Source: Aureispira sp050633105 (GTDB lineage Bacteria; Bacteroidota; Bacteroidia; Chitinophagales; Saprospiraceae). Taken from it: 64,000 nt of DNA. This document shows positions 51,552 to 61,559 of this stretch, one piece after another. Within the stretch, counting starts at the first letter, position 1; each line of letters starts with the position of its first letter. The notes below the pieces were generated by a model. The model did not search any database. It was not told where the DNA came from and was given only the letters and a program-made list of their open reading frames with translations. The translations under genes and the position numbers were made by a program. The stretch is taken from the NCBI GenBank assembly GCA_050633105.1, contig JBOEFW010000016.1, positions 62,001-126,000 on the forward strand, read 5' to 3'.

Positions 51552-54470
51552 TTACCCCAAGGAGGGCTTCTTACTCTGAAGATACCACCAAGCCATTGTT
51601 AATAAACTCGCCCCTGCTACTGCCAATAACATCCACCAAAATCCATTGTCTTGCTCTTGCAAACGAATAGGCCGTGGATTTCCCATTTGTACAAAAGGCG
51701 ACCAAAAGTTCGGGTGAGCCAACAAGCCAGGGTTATGATCTAGGTAATACAACTTAGCCAAGCGTAATGCTTTTGCTTTATCAGTTCCATTGGACAACTC
51801 TTGATAAAAGGCCTTCATTAGAACAGACGTAGAGTAATCATTAACCGTCCACAAGGAGACCACCATAGAAGGCGCCCCAGCGTACATAAAAGACCGCGCT
51901 AAGGAAAAGATACCTTCCCCTTGTTTAAAGGTCCCATACCCCGTCTCACAGGCCGACAAAACGACCAATTCTGCAGGAAGTTCTAAGTGAGAAATCTCAT
52001 GGGCTTCTAAAAAATTATCTTCTCCCTCTTCCTTCGACTCTGCAAAAATCAGAGAAGACAACAAAGGAACATGCTCATTGACGATTCCATGCATTGCCAA
52101 GTGTAGAATAGGATATTGAGGTGCCAAGGTCTTAAAAGCCGTCTCTGAGGCCTTATGTTTGTACAGAAAGTGCCCATCAAACTGCTTCTCCAACGTTTTT
52201 AATTCCTCTTGTGCCGCTGGTAAATCACTGATATATTTCCTCAAGGCTCGATGTCGAGCACTTCGCGAAGCAATAGGACTTGTTTGTCCTGTGTAAGAAG
52301 GAGCAAAGCCCAGAATTCCAGATTGGGCCGGCTTGGCTATTGGGCGATTATTTTGTGTTAACAAACCCAACGAATAAGAATAGCCAATGCTATAATCCCG
52401 AATCAAATACGGCAAATTAGGATAACTAGCAGTAGGAGCTACTGCTGTTGTTAAAAAAGCCTCCAAAGGGATTTGTGCCAGAACATTATCAGGGACTACA
52501 ATCAATTGTCTAATGTATTTCTTATCCACTAAAGCAGGTTCGACCAACTTCTGATAAGCCGCATGGGCTAATAGTGTGTAGGCAACATCCATTTGCTCCG
52601 TGCTCTGTCCTTTGGTTTTATAGCTGACTAAGTGGTTGCGCAAATCCTTCACTAAGACACGCAGCGCTGAGCTTGACAAGTCCAGTCCAACCAAGGCCAC
52701 TTCTTTTTTTGTAATGGTCATCACATAAGCACTATCTGCTCCAAAATAATATTCCAAGATAGCTGTTTGTTCATTCGGCAATACCGCCCTTGCCTCTTCA
52801 ATAGAAATAATCGAAGAGCCATATTTATACTGATAATACGCTGGGTAATTGGCTTCTAAATAAGCTGTCAATTCTTGGATCGCTTGATCATTGCTCACAA
52901 TAGCTTTCCGTGAAGCACTAATTTGAGCTTGATCTTCCAGTAGCAATGCTTCTTCCAGTTGCTTTTGTAAAATACTGGTTTCTTTTCTCAACGTTTTTCC
53001 TTGCTCTAGGTATTGCTTAGGCACATTACCAAAAGTATAGGCTGTATTATTTTTCATTGCATTGCCCAACAAAGCCGCTTTATTACTCTCCATGTAGAAC
53101 AAAGCTTCTTCTAACCAGTGTTCTTCTCCTGTAATTTCGGCCAAGCTCTTAGCGACTTCCAAACCGCGCTGGTATTCATCATTAGACTGGTACATCTGCC
53201 ACAACTTATCCCCTGCCGTTTGAAACCCTGTTGTCATTTTTTCTACATATCGTGCATACAACAAGAGGTTATTGTGTCGCTTTTTTAACACAACTAATTC
53301 CTTTGTATCGGCATATTCAGAAGCATAGATTTCATCCAATATGGACAACGATACACTCACTAAAAAGACATTGCTATAACGCTGCTTCAAGACCAGTGTT
53401 TGAATGGGTTGTGTTTGGCTTTCTTCCTTGCTTAGGAACACACTATTTGCCCACAAACTTTGACGAATAGCTTGTACTGCCTTCTCAAAATCCCCTTGCT
53501 CCTTGTAAACTTCCGCTAAGTGCTTATAAGTGATGGTAGCAGTTTTACCACGGCCAGCTTGTTCCTGCTCTAATAAGTTTAAACTCTGGCGAAATTGTTG
53601 CTCCGCTTCTTCATAACGCTCCATACTGAGATACATAATCCCAAGGTTATTAAAAGCAATAGCAGAAGGTTGTTTTTTTATAATTGCAACAGCAAGGCGC
53701 TCTGCTTTATCAAACTGTTTGAGGTGATAATAGCTGGAAGACATGTTGGCTTGTGTCATCAAATAAGGTTCCGAACCTTTTCCCATCGCCGCATCTATAA
53801 TCGGTAAAATTTGTTGCTGGATTCGCAGAGCTTTTGCAGGTTGCTCCGTTTCGCCGTACAAACTAGCCAACGTAAACAGCGTATAAGCATAATCCATGCT
53901 CTGGCTTCCTAATGTCTTTTCTTGTTGACTTAGAATGGCTAGTAGAAGACGCTCCGCCTTGTCAAACTGATTTAAATCACTATTCAACTGCGCCAGCATA
54001 ATCAATACATCATGATGCTCTATGGAGCCTTCTCCATAAATATCCGCCGTCAAATCATTAAATTCTTTCTGTATTTTGATGGCCGCATTGCCGCGTCCGA
54101 CATCTTGATATACATGGATCAAGATTCTCAATATTTCCATGTAATATTGTTCCAAGTCAAGAGGCAATAAATCGTCTTTTTGCGAGCGCAAAGTAACAAC
54201 TAACTCTTCCAATTCCTCATATTGCTTGTTCTCTTCCACAACCAAGGCATACTCCAAACTATACTGCCAATACAAACTGTCTTTTACCCCATACTCTTCC
54301 AATGCTTTTTGTTGGGTATGGAGAAGCAAATCAGCTTTTCTATTGGGGGCATCATCTAATGCTAATAGACTATCGATCTGAGCATAACTCATAGGAGTAA
54401 CCAACGATCCTTGGGCATATGACCAGAAAGGCCACAGCCAGCTAAAAGCAAGCAGTAATAGTAGTTTCAT
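51552..54470 (-). CDS. Exported TPR-CHAT protein, caspase-like protease domain
   Basis: 972 residues. Signal peptide (LLLLLAFSWLWPFWSYAQ), TPR repeats over about 60-420 (AFNNLGIMYLSMERYEEAEQQFRQSL is one), a linker helical region, and a C-terminal CHAT domain (about 690-930) with catalytic His in LHLAMHGIV (H794) and Cys in VVLSACETGYG (C841). A membrane helix (about 945-962, FWWMLLAVAGASLLTMAWW) precedes a basic tail. CHAT proteases with TPRs act in bacterial cell-death and defence systems and in separase-like roles; here, export signal and C-terminal anchor place the catalytic head in the periplasm, which is unusual for a death effector. Both catalytic residues are intact. Confidence 0.9.
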   Translation of the reverse strand: MKLLLLLAFSWLWPFWSYAQGSLVTPMSYAQIDSLLALDDAPNRKADLLLHTQQKALEEYGVKDSLYWQYSLEYALVVEENKQYEELEELVVTLRSQKDDLLPLDLEQYYMEILRILIHVYQDVGRGNAAIKIQKEFNDLTADIYGEGSIEHHDVLIMLAQLNSDLNQFDKAERLLLAILSQQEKTLGSQSMDYAYTLFTLASLYGETEQPAKALRIQQQILPIIDAAMGKGSEPYLMTQANMSSSYYHLKQFDKAERLAVAIIKKQPSAIAFNNLGIMYLSMERYEEAEQQFRQSLNLLEQEQAGRGKTATITYKHLAEVYKEQGDFEKAVQAIRQSLWANSVFLSKEESQTQPIQTLVLKQRYSNVFLVSVSLSILDEIYASEYADTKELVVLKKRHNNLLLYARYVEKMTTGFQTAGDKLWQMYQSNDEYQRGLEVAKSLAEITGEEHWLEEALFYMESNKAALLGNAMKNNTAYTFGNVPKQYLEQGKTLRKETSILQKQLEEALLLEDQAQISASRKAIVSNDQAIQELTAYLEANYPAYYQYKYGSSIISIEEARAVLPNEQTAILEYYFGADSAYVMTITKKEVALVGLDLSSSALRVLVKDLRNHLVSYKTKGQSTEQMDVAYTLLAHAAYQKLVEPALVDKKYIRQLIVVPDNVLAQIPLEAFLTTAVAPTASYPNLPYLIRDYSIGYSYSLGLLTQNNRPIAKPAQSGILGFAPSYTGQTSPIASRSARHRALRKYISDLPAAQEELKTLEKQFDGHFLYKHKASETAFKTLAPQYPILHLAMHGIVNEHVPLLSSLIFAESKEEGEDNFLEAHEISHLELPAELVVLSACETGYGTFKQGEGIFSLARSFMYAGAPSMVVSLWTVNDYSTSVLMKAFYQELSNGTDKAKALRLAKLYYLDHNPGLLAHPNFWSPFVQMGNPRPIRLQEQDNGFWWMLLAVAGASLLTMAWWYLQSKKPSLG

Positions 54471-54684
54471 AAGAGAGGAATACTGAAATTACTGAAGGAA
54501 GATCACTTACCAATACTGAAACACGAGATCATAGTGCAGGAACATCCTTCTTAATCAATTTCACTATATAAAAATCTTGTTGACAAATGGATACATAGCA
54601 CGTTAAGGATTATTCTTAAAGAACAACCTCTAATAAAGACTTAAAAAGGGACGACTAAGCCGCTATTAATCACTAAAGTACAAT

Positions 54685-57600
54685 TTATTCTTGTAATTTC
54701 TGTTCTGCAACTTGCACTCGTTTTAGAACGGCTTCTTCTAGTTCTTCTAAAATTTTATAGGTTTGCTTGAAACTGCTCACTGATTCACATACCAGCATTA
54801 AATAACGGGTAGACTGTTTTAAGAAGAAACGATGATCGCTGTTTTTTTGAATGTGATCCAATAATTGACCAAAGAAGTCACTGTCGAAGAAGGGTGATTT
54901 CTGATCATTGATAAAATGACAACGCAATTTTCTATTCTTTAATAAGATTCGTTCAAAGCCCAACCCTTTGGCTTTCCAACGAATGCGAATCGCTTCAAAC
55001 AGATTATTCACAGCTTTAGGAATCTTACCAAATCGATCTTCCAACATCGTGGAGAAGATCTTAATCTTCTCTTCATTATCAATTTTATTGAGTTCTTGAT
55101 ACAAAGAAAGGCGCTCTTGAATAGAGGTTACATACTCATCTGGAATCATCAAATCCAAATCTGATTCAATATTGACATCTTGTACAAATTCTCGTTTCTG
55201 CTCCAATTCTTCTTTAAACAAGTCTTTGTAATCGGTTTCCTTCAACTCTTGAATCGCTTCATTCAGGATTTTTTGATACGTCTCATAGCCCATATTCATT
55301 ACAAAACCACTCTGTTCACCGCCCAACAAGTTTCCTGCTCCTCGAATATCCAAATCACGCATCGCAATATTGAAACCACTCCCCAATTCTGAGAATTGTT
55401 CAATCGTCTGTAAGCGCTTCCGTGCATCACTAGTCATTGCAGACAAGGGTGGTGCCAAGAGGTAACAAAATGCTTTTTTATTGGAACGCCCTACTCGACC
55501 ACGCAATTGGTGCAAGTCACTCAATCCAAAGTGGTGGGCATTGTTAATAATGATGGTATTGGCATTAGAAATATCCAAACCTGTTTCAATGATATTAGTA
55601 CAGATCAATACCTCATAGTATCCTTTGATAAAATCCATTAAGGTTTGCTCTAAGGCTGTCGCATCCATTTGTCCATGTGCAACAGCAATATCTGCATTCG
55701 GGCACAATTGACGAATCATCGTCGCCATATCTTGTAAACTCTTCACTCGGTTGTGCACAAAAAATACTTGTCCACCACGTTCTGTTTCTCGATCAATCGC
55801 TTCCTTAATCACATCACCATTAAAGGTTCGAACTTCGGTTTCGATGGGTTGACGATTGGGGGGTGGCGTATTGATGACGGACAAATCACGAGCAGCCATC
55901 AAAGAAAATTGTAAAGTTCTCGGAATTGGCGTGGCGGTTAATGTCAAGGTATCTACATTCACCCGTATGTTGCGCAGTTTTTCCTTTGCTCCTACCCCAA
56001 ACTTTTGTTCCTCATCCACCACCAACAAGCCCAAATCTTTAAACTTGACGCGCTTATTAAGAATGGCATGGGTACCAATGAGTATGTCCACTTTTCCTGC
56101 TTCTAATTCTTTGTAAATTGCCGTTTTTTCCTTGGAAGTTCTAAAACGGTTGATGTAATCCACCTTCACATCAAATTTGCGCAAGCGCTCTCGGAAGGTT
56201 TGCGCGTGTTGCAAGGCTAAAATTGTTGTAGGCACCAAAATCGCAACTTGCTTACCAGAGACAATTGCCTTAAAAGCAGCACGCACTGCAATTTCTGTTT
56301 TACCAAAACCTACATCGCCACAAATCAAGCGATCCATCGGATAGGGTTTCATCATGTCTTCTTTGACATCATGCGTAGCGGTAGCTTGGTCAGGCGTATC
56401 TTCATAAATAAACGATGCCTCTAATTCGTTTTGCAAATAGCTATCTGGAGGGAATTCAATTCCTTTGGTTGATTTTCGTTTGGCGTATAACTTAATTAAA
56501 TCAAAGGCAAGGGCCTTGATTTTAGTCTTCGTTTTGCGTTTTGTATTGGCCCAAGCATTTGAACCTAATTTATGAATGCTAGGCGCATTTCCATCTTTGC
56601 CTGTGAACTTAGAAATCTTATGCAAGGACTGAATTCCAACATAGAGAATATCATTGTCTTTGTAAACCAACTTCACGGCCTCTTGTGCTTTGCCTTTTAG
56701 CTCTATTTTCTCCAAGCCACCATAACGCCCAACTCCATGATCAATGTGGGTGACATAATCCCCTGGCTTTAATTCACTAAGAGCCTTAATTTTTAGGGCA
56801 CTGTTCTTATCAAAGCCTTTGCGCAATTGGGAACGGTGATAGCGTTCAAAAATTTGGTGGTCTGTATAAGCGGCAATGTTTAGCTCATGATCCAAAAAAC
56901 CTTGGTACAAAGCAGTGGGGATGGCCACCCATTGCACCACCACTTCTAAATCCTCAAAAATGCTGTAAAAGCGCTCAAGCTGCTTGGGGTTTTCTGCAAA
57001 AATATAGTTCTTAATACCTTTCGCCGTATTCCCTTCAAGGTTTTCGATGAGGAATTTGAAGTTCTTATTAAAGTTAGGCTGAGGAGTTGTTTTGTAAACA
57101 ATTGTTTGATTCGCAGGCCTAGAAGGTTCGTTGCTCAATTCTACCACCGAAAAATTAACCAATGCGCCCATGATTTCTCTAGGGAATAAAAACGCCGCTT
57201 CTTGTAATAACAGACTTTCCTCGTGGCGCGCTTTGTGCACAATCGCCTCTATATTCGCAGTATCTTCTTTAGATTTCTCAAAACACAGCTGCAATTTATC
57301 CAGCAACATCGTGGAATCTGACAGCCAAATAATGGTTTCAGGAGGCAATACTTCTAATAAGGCAACTTTCTCTTCCGCCTTAAATTCGGTGTTGACATTC
57401 GGTACAATGGTTACAAAAGCAATGTTCCTAGTTGATAATTGTGTGGTAGGATCAAAGGTTCTGATCGTCTCTACTTCAACATCAAACAACTCTACTCGGT
57501 AAGGATGTTCATTTCCGTAAGAATAAATATCAATGATGCCACCACGAATAGAAAACTGCCCAGGTTCATACACAAAATCAACGCGCTTAAAACCGTACTC

Positions 57601-58092
57601 AATCAAAATTTCATTCAAAAACGGTACATCTAACTCTGTTCCCACTTTTATTTCAATCGCCGCTTCTCTCAAATTACTAGGCGCTACCACCTTCTCAAAA
57701 AGTGCTTCAGGATAGGTCACAAGAATAGAAGGAGCATTGGGATGTTCGACCAAATTACTAACCGTTTCTGTCCGTTGTAGTACATTGGTCCGATCCAATT
57801 TATCAAAGCCCATAGGACGGCGATAAGAATCTGGAAAAAAGAGCGCTTCTCTATTTTTGGCTAAGAGAGCAGAAATATCATTCTGCCAATAAGCAGCCTC
57901 TTCTTTATTGCTAGCAATAATAAGAAAGGGAGGCGCTACTAAAGAGCGAGCAGCCGCCACGACAAAGGCTAACTGGGAGCCTATCAGGCCTTTGAGTTGC
58001 ACCGCAGGTTTTTCCTGTTGTTGCAATACCTGAACAAGTTGTTCCGTTCGTTGATCCTTGGTATATTGTTGTAATAACTGCTTTAAGTTCAT
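54685..58092 (-). CDS. mfd: Transcription-repair coupling factor Mfd
   Basis: 1135 residues from the ATG at 58092 (MNLKQLLQQYTKDQR); in-frame ATGs at 58140 and 58152 add up to 20 unlikely residues. UvrB-like N-terminus, RNA polymerase-interaction domain (DYVTHIDHGVGRYGGLEKIEL), then helicase motifs: GDVGFGKTEIAVRAAFKA (Walker A), VVDEEQKFG (Walker B) and GRVGRSNKKAFCYL. The C-terminal TRG/D7 region is present. Displaces stalled RNA polymerase and recruits UvrA for strand-specific repair. Standard length. Confidence 0.95.
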   Translation of the reverse strand: MNLKQLLQQYTKDQRTEQLVQVLQQQEKPAVQLKGLIGSQLAFVVAAARSLVAPPFLIIASNKEEAAYWQNDISALLAKNREALFFPDSYRRPMGFDKLDRTNVLQRTETVSNLVEHPNAPSILVTYPEALFEKVVAPSNLREAAIEIKVGTELDVPFLNEILIEYGFKRVDFVYEPGQFSIRGGIIDIYSYGNEHPYRVELFDVEVETIRTFDPTTQLSTRNIAFVTIVPNVNTEFKAEEKVALLEVLPPETIIWLSDSTMLLDKLQLCFEKSKEDTANIEAIVHKARHEESLLLQEAAFLFPREIMGALVNFSVVELSNEPSRPANQTIVYKTTPQPNFNKNFKFLIENLEGNTAKGIKNYIFAENPKQLERFYSIFEDLEVVVQWVAIPTALYQGFLDHELNIAAYTDHQIFERYHRSQLRKGFDKNSALKIKALSELKPGDYVTHIDHGVGRYGGLEKIELKGKAQEAVKLVYKDNDILYVGIQSLHKISKFTGKDGNAPSIHKLGSNAWANTKRKTKTKIKALAFDLIKLYAKRKSTKGIEFPPDSYLQNELEASFIYEDTPDQATATHDVKEDMMKPYPMDRLICGDVGFGKTEIAVRAAFKAIVSGKQVAILVPTTILALQHAQTFRERLRKFDVKVDYINRFRTSKEKTAIYKELEAGKVDILIGTHAILNKRVKFKDLGLLVVDEEQKFGVGAKEKLRNIRVNVDTLTLTATPIPRTLQFSLMAARDLSVINTPPPNRQPIETEVRTFNGDVIKEAIDRETERGGQVFFVHNRVKSLQDMATMIRQLCPNADIAVAHGQMDATALEQTLMDFIKGYYEVLICTNIIETGLDISNANTIIINNAHHFGLSDLHQLRGRVGRSNKKAFCYLLAPPLSAMTSDARKRLQTIEQFSELGSGFNIAMRDLDIRGAGNLLGGEQSGFVMNMGYETYQKILNEAIQELKETDYKDLFKEELEQKREFVQDVNIESDLDLMIPDEYVTSIQERLSLYQELNKIDNEEKIKIFSTMLEDRFGKIPKAVNNLFEAIRIRWKAKGLGFERILLKNRKLRCHFINDQKSPFFDSDFFGQLLDHIQKNSDHRFFLKQSTRYLMLVCESVSSFKQTYKILEELEEAVLKRVQVAEQKLQE

Positions 58093-58468
58093 CTGTTCTA
58101 CTACCTGTTTATTCGCGCTAAGTCTTTGGTAAGAAGCCATAGTAAGAATCAAAGTCCCTTCTATTAGCTGGTAACAAAGGTAAGCATTCTGCTTTAAGAA
58201 TCTAAATGGTTGTAACGTACAATGGTTGTAATTTGTCCTTCCTTCTTTAAAAATTTTCTCTCAATAAATTCAATTAACGATTAAGAATTTATTTCTCTAT
58301 TTTTGAGACTTCTATTTTTATTTACTTTTCCTTTTGACTACATTAGTGAGAAAGGATAACAATTCCTACTCTCCTCCCCCAACAGGGTGTCTTACAAACA
58401 TTAACTGTTTCTATCTCTGTAAGACTTATAGATATTTTTTATCAACCTCTATTATAAAAATAAACACT

Positions 58469-59182
58469 ATGTCAGAGATCTTAGACCAAGCTAAAGTTGG
58501 TATTCAAAACTGGAATATCGCAAGGAATGATAGCCCCATTACTATTCCTGTTTTTAATAGCGGCTCTTTTTTTAAAATTACTTCATCCAATTACTCCACT
58601 TGGAAAAACAGCCTCAATACAAGTGGGTACAAAGAGGAAGATCAAAACATCCATGCGTATCTTTCCTTAGACCAGCCTACAAAAGAGGGGCAACTTTCCT
58701 TGTATGCGGTAGACAATTATACCGACTCCTTGCCTGTAATAGGTCATGAGCCCGCCTACACCCAAAATTTACAATTCCTTAGTTACGAACCAGCTAATTT
58801 ATACAATGTGTATTTTAACAAGGAAACTTTTGATATGAGTGGTATTGACCCACTCCATGCTCTAGAGCAATCTACCCAATGGACTCTCCACAAAGACCTT
58901 TGGTTGGATAACCAAAACAATATGACACAGATTTTAGTCATTCCCTTTGGAGATATTAAAGTGCTTTTTGAGCAAACTAATGCCGATTTTTTGGTGGCAC
59001 AACCTGCTTTTTCTTTAAAAGGAGAAGAGGGCGCTTATATCCTTGAAATGGACTTGATAATCTGGGGCTACAGCAACTATAATGGAATCATTGGAAAGTA
59101 TCCTAGAGATTTAATACAGCCTGTTCCTCCTTATTCTGGTTATTCTGCTGCCGCTTTCCAATTATTACAATATTCTATTTAA
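58469..59182 (+). CDS. Hypothetical protein, unrecognised
   Basis: 237 residues from ATG 58469 (MSEILDQAKVGIQNWN); an earlier in-frame GTG/TTG-region start at 58334 gives an implausible Cys/Tyr-rich N-terminus. Soluble, no signal or membrane helix. Regular Trp/Tyr/Asn pattern (GIQNWNIARND, IIWGYSNYNGIIGKYPRDL) and a C-terminal Pro/Tyr-rich end (PVPPYSGYSAAAFQLLQYSI). TATTTTTG at 58298-58305 is a possible -7 box, about 165 bases upstream. It lies seven bases before a membrane protein gene, so it may be part of the same transcript. Function unknown. Confidence 0.6.
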   Translation: MSEILDQAKVGIQNWNIARNDSPITIPVFNSGSFFKITSSNYSTWKNSLNTSGYKEEDQNIHAYLSLDQPTKEGQLSLYAVDNYTDSLPVIGHEPAYTQNLQFLSYEPANLYNVYFNKETFDMSGIDPLHALEQSTQWTLHKDLWLDNQNNMTQILVIPFGDIKVLFEQTNADFLVAQPAFSLKGEEGAYILEMDLIIWGYSNYNGIIGKYPRDLIQPVPPYSGYSAAAFQLLQYSI

Positions 59183-59188
59183 TTCAGA

Positions 59189-59845
59189 ATGAATGTACCA
59201 CTACATTTACTACCTGCTTGGTTAACACTTTGTATCGCTGTTTTTGTTAGTGGATACTCTTTTAGATGGCTCAATACATATTATAGATTACTGGCTAGTT
59301 TCTTATGGATAACGACTGCTGCCAATTTATTTGGTTTCCTGTCTATCAAACATACAGGTACCAACTTATCAGTCCTGCCTATTTTGAGTTTAGCCACTTT
59401 GCTAATTTTTACAAAAATATATTTGGATGAATTCCTACAGGAGCGTCCTCCTATTTTATTAGTAATGGTTATTAGTGCAGTTATAATTATCCTGTTTGAT
59501 GTTTACTTTTCTTACAATGGTCTATCTGTCCGACACTTTTATGCCCTTGGAACAGTCGCTTCGGATTTCTGTATTGTATGGTTTTGTCTCTATTATTTTT
59601 GGAAGAGCCTTAAAGGAGAAGAACAATTAGATAGAGAGTTATGGATTTTAAGTGGTGGTTTTCTAATTTACTTTTCTATTTGCACCCTACTTTTCTTCTC
59701 TATTAACTTTCTAATCAATGAGTCACTAAAGGTGGTTGCTCCATTTTGGATGCTTAACGCCTTTAGTGCCTCTTTTTTCTACAGTTTTTTAAGCTATAGA
59801 ATGTGGAAATATGGACGCTTCCAAAAAAGATTAGCTACCGTCTAA
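59189..59845 (+). CDS. Seven-helix-type membrane protein, unknown
   Basis: 218 residues. About six to seven hydrophobic helices with basic and acidic loops, no signal peptide. The overall hydrophobic pattern recalls 7TM sensor modules found ahead of two-component genes. It lies seven bases after an unknown gene and about 180 bases before a histidine kinase gene on the same strand, so a sensor role for that pair is possible but unproven. Confidence 0.6.
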   Translation: MNVPLHLLPAWLTLCIAVFVSGYSFRWLNTYYRLLASFLWITTAANLFGFLSIKHTGTNLSVLPILSLATLLIFTKIYLDEFLQERPPILLVMVISAVIIILFDVYFSYNGLSVRHFYALGTVASDFCIVWFCLYYFWKSLKGEEQLDRELWILSGGFLIYFSICTLLFFSINFLINESLKVVAPFWMLNAFSASFFYSFLSYRMWKYGRFQKRLATV

Positions 59846-60028
59846 TTCAAAAATATATAAGCGCAATTATTTTGCTTGATAAGATAATTTATTTAATATT
59901 ATACGTAGCATTTTACTAAACTCGTTGCTCCCCCCAACAATCTCAGTACCATGTAACATAAATTTCTAACGTTTTTTATTACACGATACTTAGCGCCACT
60001 TCCCCCATTTACCCAAAAACGATACAAC

Positions 60029-60781
60029 ATGGCAGCATGGCAAAACCCAGAAAACTTTGCCCTTTGGCTAGCACTAGTCTTAGGCTTTGTAATGCTTTTA
60101 GTAGGCTTCTTTATTTTTTTTACTCGATTGTATTTTTTACGTCTACTCAAAGAACAACAAAAAGTACAAGAAACACGTGTCGCTTACCAGCAGCAATTGC
60201 TAGAAGATAGCATTAAGATACAAGAACGTGAACGAGGCCGCATTGCAATGGATTTACACGATAATTTGATTGCTAAAATCAACATTGCCCTCATCAGTTT
60301 ACATACCGAGCAACCGCTCGAATATACCAGCACTATGCTGCAAGATAGTATGGTACTCGCTCGGCAAATCTCTCATAATTTAAGTCCACCACTCTTAGAC
60401 GATAGCAGTCTACATGATCTCATGGAAGCATTTATTCACCCTATTCATGCTCAAATGGAGATTCAATTCTCTTACGCCAAAAGCAGCAAACAAGGCTTAG
60501 ACAGTGCCATCAAATTACAACTCTTTCGTATTTTTCAAGAGTTGGTTAATAATGCCCTCAAACATGCGCAGGCTAGCTTGTTACAAATACACTTACACTT
60601 TGGTCAACAATGGGTTGGTTTGTGGGTACAAGACAATGGGCAGGGCTTTATAGTAGAAGAAATGAAGCAGGGCTTAGGCTTCAAGAACATTGTTCTTCGA
60701 AGTGATTTATTAAAGGGGCAATTTAGGGTAAAAAGTCACCCCCAGCAAGGCAGTTCTTTTTTAGTCATTATCCATCGTTAA
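60029..60781 (+). CDS. Membrane histidine kinase, HisKA_3 (NarL-type partner)
   Basis: 250 residues. One N-terminal helix (about 14-34, WLALVLGFVMLLVGFFIFF) and a short coiled-coil linker. DHp of the HisKA_3 type with phospho-acceptor H77 in RGRIAMDLHDNLIAK. HATPase: FRIFQELVNNALKHA (N box) and DNGQGF (G1), with GLGFKNI (G2-like). No periplasmic sensor domain, so another protein must supply the signal. The next gene, its response regulator, starts four bases later. Full, intact kinase. Confidence 0.92.
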   Translation: MAAWQNPENFALWLALVLGFVMLLVGFFIFFTRLYFLRLLKEQQKVQETRVAYQQQLLEDSIKIQERERGRIAMDLHDNLIAKINIALISLHTEQPLEYTSTMLQDSMVLARQISHNLSPPLLDDSSLHDLMEAFIHPIHAQMEIQFSYAKSSKQGLDSAIKLQLFRIFQELVNNALKHAQASLLQIHLHFGQQWVGLWVQDNGQGFIVEEMKQGLGFKNIVLRSDLLKGQFRVKSHPQQGSSFLVIIHR

Positions 60782-60785
60782 AATT

Positions 60786-61469
60786 ATGAGCACTACTAAT
60801 CCAATTCGTTTAGCTATTGTAGATGATGAGCAATTAATTGTTCGTCTGTTAGAGGATTTTTTCACTAGAAATGAAGCCACAGAGGTTGGTTTCACTGCGT
60901 TTGAAGGACGGCATTTGTTGGATTTTTTAGCAAAAAATCCCGATAGTTTAGATGTTCTGCTCTTAGATTTGCGCTTGCAAGAAGAAAATGGGGCAGACAT
61001 TGCAGAACAATTGCGCCAGAGTTATCCCAACCTACACGTCATTATTATTTCTTCTTATTACAAAGCGTCTTTTATTGGCTATCTCCTCAAAACAGGAGTC
61101 AGTGCCTTCTTACCCAAAGGGATTTTACCCCGCGAATTGCTTAATATCATTCAAACGGTCTACGAAAAAGGTTATTATTTTTTGCCAGAACAAGTAGAAG
61201 TGATGCGCGGACAAATTGCCCCCAAAGCCCCTCAACCTAAGTTTGCTACTACCGTTCAACTCACCAGCCGTGAGCAAGAAATTCTCAATCTTATTTGCCA
61301 GCAAAAAACCGCGCAAGAAATTGCCGAACAACTCTATATTACCAAACGTACTGTTGAAGGGCATAAGAATAATTTGCTATCTAAGCTAGGGATTAAGAAT
61401 ACCGCAGGCTTGATTGTTTATGCAATTAAGGAGGGCTTGATTGACTTGAATAGTATTCAGATTAAGTAG
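60786..61469 (+). CDS. LuxR/NarL family response regulator
   Basis: 227 residues. Receiver domain with acidic pocket D13/D14, phospho-acceptor D61 (LLLDLRLQ) and conserved Lys in FLPKG. C-terminal LuxR HTH (about 160-210; TSREQEILNLICQQKTAQEIAEQLYITKRTVEGHKNNLLSKLGIKNT). Operon with the histidine kinase, four bases apart. Targets unknown. Confidence 0.93.
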   Translation: MSTTNPIRLAIVDDEQLIVRLLEDFFTRNEATEVGFTAFEGRHLLDFLAKNPDSLDVLLLDLRLQEENGADIAEQLRQSYPNLHVIIISSYYKASFIGYLLKTGVSAFLPKGILPRELLNIIQTVYEKGYYFLPEQVEVMRGQIAPKAPQPKFATTVQLTSREQEILNLICQQKTAQEIAEQLYITKRTVEGHKNNLLSKLGIKNTAGLIVYAIKEGLIDLNSIQIK

Positions 61470-61487
61470 AATAGTACATCAATGATA

Positions 61488-61525
61488 AGGCTTCTTGTCA
61501 CTTATAAGGAAGTAGCAAGAAGCCT
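61488..61525. terminator. Hairpin between convergent genes
   Basis: AGGCTTCTTG and CAAGAAGCCT form a perfect 10-bp stem around an 18-base loop. No long T-run follows, so termination strength is uncertain. Confidence 0.5.
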
Positions 61526-61559
61526 ATTAATAGCATTGCTCTCTGTAAAATTGATCTCT

